Of a stretch of 12,595 nucleotides of DNA, positions 7,430-12,595 are shown one piece after another. Under the pieces are notes generated by a model. That model was not told the DNA's origin. It ran no database searches and was given only the letters and a program-made list of their open reading frames with translations. Both the position numbers and the translations under genes were made by a program. Source of the DNA: Candidatus Zixiibacteriota bacterium (GTDB lineage: Bacteria; Zixibacteria; MSB-5A5; GN15; FEB-12); the NCBI GenBank assembly GCA_016213305.1, contig JACRAV010000381.1:1-12595 (forward strand), in the 5' to 3' direction. Position 1 is the first letter of the stretch; each line of letters opens with the position of its first letter.

Positions 7430-8428
7430 CTACCCGCCCACCGTGAACATCCCCAGTTCGTTGGTCGTGATGACCCGATCCGCCTGCGGCGGATATTCCG
7501 CCTTGCCGCCCAGCGTCGTCATGACAAGGTCTCGCAAATCGTCGCGTCCCGCACCACCTCGTATGGCATCGCGCAAACTGATCTCCGCCGGATAGAACAG
7601 GCAGGTCTTGAGGCGACCGTCGGCCGTCAGACGTAGCCGGTTGCACCGGTCGCAGAAATGATCGGTCATTGGCGTGATGAATCCAATCCGCCCACCGGAA
7701 TTGTCGATCGCGTATTCTTTGGCCACGGTGCTATACGGGCTTTCTGCCGGCTTAACAGGTGTCAGCCGGAAATGCATCGCAATGCGTTCCTTCATCTCCG
7801 CGAACGGCAAAAGCTCCGCCGATGGTATCGTAGCCGATTGCGACGGCATGAACTCGATAAATCGGACACACACGGAGCGGTCTACGGCGAAACCGACAAA
7901 ATCAACCAGTTCATCATCGTTGACATTCTTCATGACCACCGTATTGATGCGCGGTGGCGCAAGACCGGCCTCCTGTGCGGCATCGATGCCCGCCATGACA
8001 TCGGACAACTGATCCCGGCCGGTGATGGCCGCAAAGCGATCGCGGCGTAAAGTGTCCAGACTGATGTTCAGCCCGTGCAACCCCGCCGCTTTCAGCGCCT
8101 GCGCTTTATTCCGCAAGAGTGTGGCGTTGGTGGTCATGGCGACGACCGCTATCCCGGGCACTGAAGTCAGCCGCTCGATCAGATGTTCGATGCCCGGCCG
8201 CACCATCGGCTCGCCGCCGGTCAGGCGGATTTTGGTTATCCCAAGGGAAGCAAATAAACCGGCTTGATGAATGATCTCATCGTCGGTCAACAGTTCGGCC
8301 GACGCTCTCCACGCGACCTGATCGGCCGGCATGCAGTAGCGGCACCGGAGATTGCACCGGTCGGTGACCGAAATGCGCAGATAGGTATGGGCACGCCCGA
8401 AACCATCGACCAGCCGATTGTCTGCCAT
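7430..8428 (-). CDS. moaA: GTP 3',8-cyclase MoaA (radical SAM)
   Basis: MoaA carries out the first step of Moco synthesis, rearranging GTP with S-adenosylmethionine chemistry. The 332-aa protein has the radical-SAM cluster motif C25-x3-C29-x2-C32 in DRCNLRCRYC, a SAM-binding TGGEP (70-74), and the substrate-side cluster ligands C259, C262 and C276 in FCDRCNRLRL...KTC. It ends in the double glycine (TVGG) that is conserved and functionally important in MoaA. The frame is open upstream to 8680, but that part overlaps the preceding gene and lacks similarity. The ATG at 8428 gives the expected MoaA N-terminus and has AAGGAG at 8436-8441 with a 7-nt spacer. As the first cistron of the Moco operon it follows a 113-nt leader containing a strong inverted repeat. 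[4Fe-4S] clusters imply low-oxygen maturation. Confidence 0.96.
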   Translation of the reverse strand: MADNRLVDGFGRAHTYLRISVTDRCNLRCRYCMPADQVAWRASAELLTDDEIIHQAGLFASLGITKIRLTGGEPMVRPGIEHLIERLTSVPGIAVVAMTTNATLLRNKAQALKAAGLHGLNISLDTLRRDRFAAITGRDQLSDVMAGIDAAQEAGLAPPRINTVVMKNVNDDELVDFVGFAVDRSVCVRFIEFMPSQSATIPSAELLPFAEMKERIAMHFRLTPVKPAESPYSTVAKEYAIDNSGGRIGFITPMTDHFCDRCNRLRLTADGRLKTCLFYPAEISLRDAIRGGAGRDDLRDLVMTTLGGKAEYPPQADRVITTNELGMFTVGG

Positions 8429-8541
8429 CCGGTAACTCCTTGCCTCTGTCTGACGAAACGATTCCGGCTCATCACCGATCATGCGGTCACGAGCCGGAAT
8501 ATACATCGCGGACGACGCCAATGATAGACTCTTTCGGTCCG
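8429..8541 (-). other. moaA leader / intercistronic region
   Basis: These 113 bp separate the fusion gene's stop (TAG at 8542-8544) from the moaA ATG. They hold the moaA ribosome binding site (AAGGAG, 8436-8441) and a 40-bp imperfect palindrome at 8461-8500. I found no convincing -35/-10 promoter pair. The region is either the promoter/leader of the Moco operon or an untranslated spacer within a longer transcript coming from the right. Confidence 0.5.
8461..8500 (-). repeat. Imperfect palindrome in the moaA leader (operator or RNA hairpin)
   Basis: ATTCCGGCTC (8461-8470) and GAGCCGGAAT (8491-8500) are exact reverse complements. Inside the 20-nt loop, ACCG (8474-8477) and CGGT (8484-8487) pair again, with a mostly mismatched 3-nt step between the two stems. 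RNA folding would give a two-tier hairpin ending about 20 nt before the ribosome binding site. No T-run follows on either strand, so a simple terminator is unlikely. A protein operator or mRNA control element is possible. It does not match the ModE consensus I know, and I cannot assign it to the Moco riboswitch. Confidence 0.55.
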
Positions 8542-10617
8542 CTACACCGCCAGTGTCTTGGCTGCGTCGGCGCCGATCCGTCCCTCGCGGCAGTGCTTGC
8601 CGGCCATAAACTGACCCGACAGTCGGGCCTGGATTGTGATCGCTTCGCCGAGCGGGACCGCGCACGACTTCTTTATACATTCGGCAATCGCGCTTCGTCC
8701 GGCCTCGGACCCGTTGGATGCCGCAGGCAACTGGACCTCCATCGGTACATCGAACGCGCCATCCGCCACCGTACGCTCCTTGATCTTCGATGTTCCCGAG
8801 GCAATCTCCCAGACCGCCTTGATGGCATCATCCATCGACCCGGCATAGTCGACCAGCCAGCCGGACGCGTCGGACGCCTTCACCGATTCCCCGGTGAGAA
8901 GCATGCGGAGCAGGCGGGGCCGCTGTTCAGCCGCAACTTTCCGAAGCGGCCAGTGACACCCTTCCATCCCCGGAATCACCGGCAAAGTGACTTCGGGCAT
9001 TCCCAGTGTGGCATCCTTGTGGGCAACCAGGTAGCGGCAATGCATCATGAGTTCGAGCATGCCGCCCAGACACCGCTTGCCATTGATATACGCGACCGAA
9101 ACGGCGAAATCGCGGTGCAACCGTCGCGCGGTCGCCGACCAACCGGCGGAAACATCGGTTCCACACTTCACATCATCAAGCGCCGGATAGAACTCCGCCG
9201 TATCGGCCCCGACCATCTGCGACGAGAAATGGAAATCGCCGGTAACAATCACCCGGTCTATCTTGGCGGCTTTGAGCCAATCGATCGCCCGGTTCAGTTC
9301 GGCATCGACATCGCTGTTGTATGCCTCGCGACCGATGGTGATAACTCCCACCTTCCCGTCATGCTCGGCGTTGACATACAACTGTTGCCACGCTGGTTCG
9401 CTGATCTTGCGGAACTCGTCCGGATACCAGCACCCCTTCGCCGCCTCGGGATGCAAACGATGGTACGCCTCCACCCGCTTGATCGCCGCCTCGGCCCCCA
9501 TCCGTCTGATCATGGCCAGCACACCGGAACGGAATTGGGCGCAAATTTCGCCGATCGCATTGATGTGCGACAGATGTCCCCGCTTTTCCTTCAGCAGTAA
9601 ACTGGTCATCTGGAGAATCGGCCCCAGCACCCAGCTCTGGAACTGCTCTTCGTCGCCGGCGGTCATCGACCAGTTCACCAGCGGACGGAAATGATCCAGC
9701 GGATACCAGTTCTGCCCGCTCTCCTTGAGATACTCAAGCTCCGGAGTCGGGGCAAAGAGCGGACCATATTTCCCGGACAGATGATGCAGACACGACCAGG
9801 TGAGGAAATTGGCGCCTTTCGCACCGATCGCGTCATGGGCGCGGAACGGATTAGGCCCGAACGAACGCCGCACATATTTATCGATCTTCCAGTACGGCAT
9901 ATTCGAGGCCCGGTGCCAGCGCAGTGCCGATAACGTCAAACCGCAAAACAAAACATCGAGCACGAACGACCAGTTGTCGCTTACCGGAACCGGTAGAAGT
10001 CCGAGTGACCAGAGAAGCTGGGTCGATGGCGACGGTTTCGGTTCGACAACTTCCCACAGTTTGTTGATTTCGTGCGGGAACGCCGGATGGGCGATGCCGA
10101 CGCCAAGTTCTGAGCTCGGAAAACCGGAAGTCACCGACCGGATTTCGATATCCTTGAATGTGCTTCGGAACACCTGGTAGTGCGCCCGCTTGATCTCCAG
10201 AATTTCCGGAATCGCCTCGAGCAGGAAGCGGGGACGGAAATCGGCCAGTCGCGACGGCAGGGCCTTGCCGTCGTAATTCAACCGCACGACATTGGACATG
10301 ATGCTTTCCGCTCCTCCCTGTCCGAAGGCCGCCTTAAGTCCCGCATATTGACGGCCGATGCCATCCGGTGCGGACGGAAAGTCAAGCCCCACCATCGTTA
10401 CACCGTACGGATGCAGGCGCGACCCGAGTTGCATCATCTTTCCCGCGCCGACAATGCCGTTGGCGCCGGAAATCACCATCGCCCCGCGATTGTTCGCCGG
10501 ACCGAACACCTGATCAACCAGCTCCGATGTCGTGACCGGAAGCTTTCCCTTTTGGAATATGCCGTGAACTGTGCCCAGTCCCAGCGTCTCCAGTGTCGAT
10601 TGTCTCATGGTAGTCAT
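8542..10617 (-). CDS. Fused 3-hydroxyacyl-CoA dehydrogenase / enoyl-CoA hydratase, divergent
   Basis: The 691-aa protein is predicted to hydrate an enoyl-CoA and oxidise the resulting 3-hydroxyacyl-CoA with NAD. The dehydrogenase is N-terminal (about 46-410) and the crotonase fold C-terminal (about 420-600), as in FadN-type and archaeal fusions and opposite to FadB. Dehydrogenase signs are a glycine-rich GANGIVGAG (51-59), LEAIPEILEIK (133-143), SVTSG (161-165), AHP with catalytic-type H177, E189 in WEVVE, and FGPNPFRAHDAIG (253-265). The usual VVNRL asparagine is Asp (D221 in SFVLD). Crotonase signs are VGADTAEF (469-476), GGMLEL with E522 and MPEV with E542, the two catalytic glutamates. 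The frame opens upstream at 10680. The ATG at 10617 is preferred because it overlaps the thiolase stop (ATGA) and has GGAGGG at 10626-10631 with an 8-nt spacer. Substrate is unknown. Confidence 0.86.
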   Translation of the reverse strand: MTTMRQSTLETLGLGTVHGIFQKGKLPVTTSELVDQVFGPANNRGAMVISGANGIVGAGKMMQLGSRLHPYGVTMVGLDFPSAPDGIGRQYAGLKAAFGQGGAESIMSNVVRLNYDGKALPSRLADFRPRFLLEAIPEILEIKRAHYQVFRSTFKDIEIRSVTSGFPSSELGVGIAHPAFPHEINKLWEVVEPKPSPSTQLLWSLGLLPVPVSDNWSFVLDVLFCGLTLSALRWHRASNMPYWKIDKYVRRSFGPNPFRAHDAIGAKGANFLTWSCLHHLSGKYGPLFAPTPELEYLKESGQNWYPLDHFRPLVNWSMTAGDEEQFQSWVLGPILQMTSLLLKEKRGHLSHINAIGEICAQFRSGVLAMIRRMGAEAAIKRVEAYHRLHPEAAKGCWYPDEFRKISEPAWQQLYVNAEHDGKVGVITIGREAYNSDVDAELNRAIDWLKAAKIDRVIVTGDFHFSSQMVGADTAEFYPALDDVKCGTDVSAGWSATARRLHRDFAVSVAYINGKRCLGGMLELMMHCRYLVAHKDATLGMPEVTLPVIPGMEGCHWPLRKVAAEQRPRLLRMLLTGESVKASDASGWLVDYAGSMDDAIKAVWEIASGTSKIKERTVADGAFDVPMEVQLPAASNGSEAGRSAIAECIKKSCAVPLGEAITIQARLSGQFMAGKHCREGRIGADAAKTLAV

Positions 10618-11828
10618 GACTTGTTCCCTCCGTCGCCGACATGGAACGCCGCGGCGATGCCGACATCCCCCGCCGCGCACCAGAATATCAGCACATATCC
10701 GCCGCCGACACTCACCGCCTCCTCAAACGCCTCGATCATCACCCGCGTGAGAGTCGGTCCCTGCGGATGTCCCCAGACCAGCGGACAGCCGGTGTTGTTC
10801 ATTTTGTGCCAGTCGTAGTTAAGCATTTTGGCGAAGACCGCGTCGTTCACCGAGAATGGATTGTGATTCTTCACCACCACCATATCCGCCATCGTCAGCC
10901 CCGTGCGCTTCAGAAGATTCTGCACGGCCAGCGACGGCGCCTCCGGCATCAGGCTCGGATAGGTCCGCGCCTCCGCTTTGGCTACGAACTGAATGTTGAT
11001 CTCCGGCCGCGGGCTGAGCTGGCGTGCCTTCTCCGGCGATGTTACCAGCAAAGTGGCCATGCCGTCGGACGCGTGGGTCTGCGAACCCGGGGTGACGCAG
11101 GTGTCCAGTTCGCGCATCTGCCGGATGGCGTCGAGCGTGAGCCGCCGCACACCCAGGTCCTCGTCGATCACTCCCATCGGCTTTCCCTGCACGTTGAGCA
11201 GTTCAAGCGGAACGAGAACTTTATCCAGCAGACCTGACTTGCGAGCATTGTAATATTGATCGTAGCGGTGCAACGTCAGTTCATCGATCTCCTTGCGATC
11301 AATTTTGTATTTTCGGGCCGCATTCCCGGCGCAACCGATCATCGCCTTGCCGGTGGCCGGATCGAATCCGAAATTGTCCCAGACATCGGAGAGCGCATAG
11401 GTCCGCTGATGTGCCCGACGTTCCGGAAAGACGCCCACCGGCGAGTCCGATGTCCGATCAAAAGTGAGCACGCCCACCACATCCTGTCCTCCCGCCTCAA
11501 CCTGCGCGCCGGCCACCATCACCGCCTGCAGACCGGTGGCGCACGCCTGCTCGACATGGAATCCGGGAATCCGATGGTTCATGCAACTGGCGACCATCGG
11601 CGCGGTCCAGAATTTCCAGTGCCACGGAATCGTTGATCCGATCACCAGATACTCAAGCTCGTGCACCGGGACGCGGCGAAGCCCCATGATCCGGTTCATC
11701 GCTTCTCCGGCGAACTGGCCGATATTCACCTCCGCCAGCGGCGAGGTCTGCCACGCCGGAAAGTAACTGCTCCCCCAGGTGCCGTACGGTATCCGCGCCC
11801 GGGGATAAATCGTAGCTGTTTGTTTCAT
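10614..11828 (-). CDS. Thiolase-family protein (acyl-CoA acyltransferase), divergent
   Basis: The 404-aa length is right for a degradative or biosynthetic thiolase, which cleaves 3-ketoacyl-CoA with CoA or runs in reverse. The acyl-accepting cysteine is C96 in VEQACATGLQAV, the catalytic histidine H354 in WGHPQGP, and the second cysteine probably C384 in FWCAAGD. The classical NEAFA motif is replaced by NHNPFSVND (321-329), and CxGGG by CAAGD, so this is a divergent subfamily with probably altered substrate or mechanism. The start at 11828 has AGGAGT (11835-11840) with a 6-nt spacer. It overlaps the downstream dehydrogenase/hydratase gene by 4 nt, the usual sign of partner subunits or consecutive enzymes. 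I expect it to act after that enzyme in a beta-oxidation-like cycle. A non-decarboxylating condensing role is a less likely alternative. Confidence 0.85.
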   Translation of the reverse strand: MKQTATIYPRARIPYGTWGSSYFPAWQTSPLAEVNIGQFAGEAMNRIMGLRRVPVHELEYLVIGSTIPWHWKFWTAPMVASCMNHRIPGFHVEQACATGLQAVMVAGAQVEAGGQDVVGVLTFDRTSDSPVGVFPERRAHQRTYALSDVWDNFGFDPATGKAMIGCAGNAARKYKIDRKEIDELTLHRYDQYYNARKSGLLDKVLVPLELLNVQGKPMGVIDEDLGVRRLTLDAIRQMRELDTCVTPGSQTHASDGMATLLVTSPEKARQLSPRPEINIQFVAKAEARTYPSLMPEAPSLAVQNLLKRTGLTMADMVVVKNHNPFSVNDAVFAKMLNYDWHKMNNTGCPLVWGHPQGPTLTRVMIEAFEEAVSVGGGYVLIFWCAAGDVGIAAAFHVGDGGNKS

Positions 11829-11886
11829 ACATTCACTCCTGCTATCACCATATCAACAAGGTCTATCACATAGCGGCGACGACTCT
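11829..11886 (-). promoter_or_regulatory. Short spacer with CTATCAC direct repeats upstream of the thiolase gene
   Basis: The 58-bp gap between mocA and the thiolase gene holds the thiolase ribosome binding site. Read on the plus strand, it also holds two near-identical repeats, CTATCACCATA (11842-11852) and CTATCACATA (11863-11872). They begin 21 bp apart, about two helical turns, with a weaker TATCAAC at 11851-11857 between them. They may be tandem operator half-sites or chance. Confidence 0.3.
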
Positions 11887-12465
11887 TCATCGATCGCCTG
11901 TCAATTGTCGCACATCTTCCACCGAATCTATATCAAGCGATCCGTCAGCCCATGCCACGGGGATTACTTCATCACGTACCGCTTGCAGAATTGCCCGCGC
12001 GCCGTCATCACTGCGCAACTCCCTCAACTGCGGAAACAGGCGGCGGGGAATGATCGCCGGAATACCCACTGTACCGCCATATCCACAGGCAACGGGAGCA
12101 TCGTTCGAAGATTCAAATGCTGTTATCAGTTCATCGAGAATCTCTGTGGTCAGATAGGGCTGGTCGCAGGTCATAAACAGAATCCCCGCCGCGCGGTCCG
12201 ATGCTACCGAAATCGCCGCGCGAATTGACGACGATTTCCCTTCTTTCCAGGCCGCGTTATCGACAATGCGAACATTGTACCTCGCCGCCTCCGGTCTGAT
12301 AATCTCCGCATGGGCGCCAATCACGACCGTCACATCTCTGCACCTCGAAGCCAGAGCAGTTTCAATCGCGCGCGCGATCAGGGTTGTGCCGTCGAATTGC
12401 ACCAACTGCTTGGGCCTGCCCAGACGCGAGGATTCTCCGGCGGCCAGAATGACAGCGCTCACCAT
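11887..12465 (-). CDS. mocA: MocA-like molybdenum cofactor nucleotidyltransferase
   Basis: The 192-aa MobA-like NTP transferase most resembles MocA (molybdopterin cytidylyltransferase), which adds CMP to Moco to make the dinucleotide form used by xanthine-oxidase-family enzymes. Seen are the nucleotide-binding LAAGESSRLGRPKQL (7-21), the metal-binding CDQP with D101 (100-103), GIPAIIP (134-140), SDDGAR (152-157) and DIDSVEDV (178-185). The two MocA-type features are GRPKQL and the CDQP form, with MobA usually reading CDxP in a GMP-specific context, so CTP preference is likely but not certain. The ATG at 12465 is chosen because it lies 4 nt after the stop of the upstream gene. An in-frame ATG at 12477 would overlap that gene by 8 nt and is possible. 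Nothing supports the frame further upstream. Confidence 0.85.
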   Translation of the reverse strand: MVSAVILAAGESSRLGRPKQLVQFDGTTLIARAIETALASRCRDVTVVIGAHAEIIRPEAARYNVRIVDNAAWKEGKSSSIRAAISVASDRAAGILFMTCDQPYLTTEILDELITAFESSNDAPVACGYGGTVGIPAIIPRRLFPQLRELRSDDGARAILQAVRDEVIPVAWADGSLDIDSVEDVRQLTGDR

Positions 12466-12469
12466 ATGC

Positions 12470-12595
12470 TCACCCATTTCTCTTCGCATCGATCGATTCC
12501 CGACCCTCGGGCTGGCGTCGAAATGACAGCGAGCGACCACTCCCGCCCGCGAGCACCATCTGTATCGCGGCCCAATCCGCCCGCGCAAGTTCATC
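12470..12595 (-). CDS. 3' end of a gene, tail resembling XdhC/CoxI family (partial)
   Basis: Reading in from the right edge, 41 codons end at a TGA at 12470-12472. The segment runs DELARADWAAIQMVLAGG then SGRSL and a charged tail. Its spacing of Ala/Ile residues before GGSGRSL matches, from memory, the C-terminus of XdhC/CoxI proteins, where a helix of the type EEIA-x5-EI-x2-V-x2-GGSGR-x-L closes the protein. XdhC binds Moco, protects it and assists its sulfuration and delivery to xanthine-dehydrogenase-type enzymes. The 4-nt spacing to mocA and the common xdhC–mocA pairing agree with this. The body of the protein, including the NAD(P)-binding-like fold, is outside the window, so the call is tentative. 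Confidence 0.5.
   Translation of the reverse strand, partial: DELARADWAAIQMVLAGGSGRSLSFRRQPEGRESIDAKRNG

Noticed and set aside
8429..8541. Moco riboswitch or ModE operator in front of moaA
   Set aside because: The gap is short for the known Moco RNA, and I see no ModE-type TATATA/TATATA dyad. Only the palindrome itself is supported.
8429..8680. Upstream extension of moaA
   Set aside because: It overlaps the fusion gene, lacks similarity to MoaA, and the internal ATG at 8428 has a strong ribosome binding site and the expected N-terminus.
8440..9600. Long plus-strand open frame (386 codons) opposite the fusion gene
   Set aside because: It lies antisense to a gene with clear domain motifs. 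Its product is rich in Arg, His, Pro and Gly with no recognisable family, typical of an antisense shadow in G+C-rich coding DNA.
1..12595. Mobile element, CRISPR array, tRNA or rRNA
   Set aside because: No transposase or integrase motifs, regularly spaced repeats or structural RNA signatures were seen on either strand.

Overview
The window is compact bacterial chromosomal DNA. It is moderately G+C-rich by eye, and almost every base is coding. Ten complete genes and one partial gene are supported, plus a few short intergenic elements. I see no rRNA, tRNA, CRISPR array, transposase or phage gene. The host cannot be named from the sequence. A fused MoaC–MoaB protein, a fused 3-hydroxyacyl-CoA dehydrogenase–enoyl-CoA hydratase and a hybrid GAF/PAS histidine kinase would fit an environmental bacterium, for example of the FCB/Bacteroidota-related lineages or Desulfobacterota. 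That is inference.

Layout, left to right. (1) At 113-1528 (+) lies a PLP-dependent aromatic-L-amino-acid-decarboxylase-type enzyme, the only plus-strand gene. (2) It converges on a minus-strand hybrid sensor histidine kinase (1570-3879). An 8-bp inverted repeat sits at the junction. (3) From about 8.4 kb down to 4.0 kb runs a tightly packed minus-strand operon for molybdenum cofactor (Moco) synthesis. Its order of transcription is moaA, moaC-moaB fusion, moeA, a MOSC-domain protein, and a TauE/SafE-type membrane permease. Its junctions are 4-nt gaps or 1-4-nt overlaps. (4) Upstream on the same strand is a translationally coupled pair (8542-11828): a divergent thiolase, then a fused 3-hydroxyacyl-CoA dehydrogenase/enoyl-CoA hydratase. 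Together they could carry out the last three steps of a beta-oxidation cycle. (5) At the right edge are a MocA-like nucleotidyltransferase (11887-12465) and, ending 4 nt before it, the last 41 codons of a gene whose tail resembles the XdhC/CoxI family.

How they may work together. MoaA and MoaC make cPMP. The MoaB part adenylylates molybdopterin and MoeA inserts molybdate. A MocA-type enzyme attaches CMP to give the dinucleotide cofactor used by xanthine-oxidase-family hydroxylases. XdhC-family proteins bind and help sulfurate that cofactor, and MOSC domains are linked to sulfur transfer to Moco. The set therefore points to a cofactor supply line for a molybdenum hydroxylase, probably encoded just beyond the right edge. 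The unusual thiolase/dehydrogenase-hydratase pair embedded in it suggests that the hydroxylase feeds a CoA-thioester degradation route. That link is the most interesting hypothesis here and is not proven by the window. moaD, moaE, moeB and modABC are absent and must lie elsewhere.
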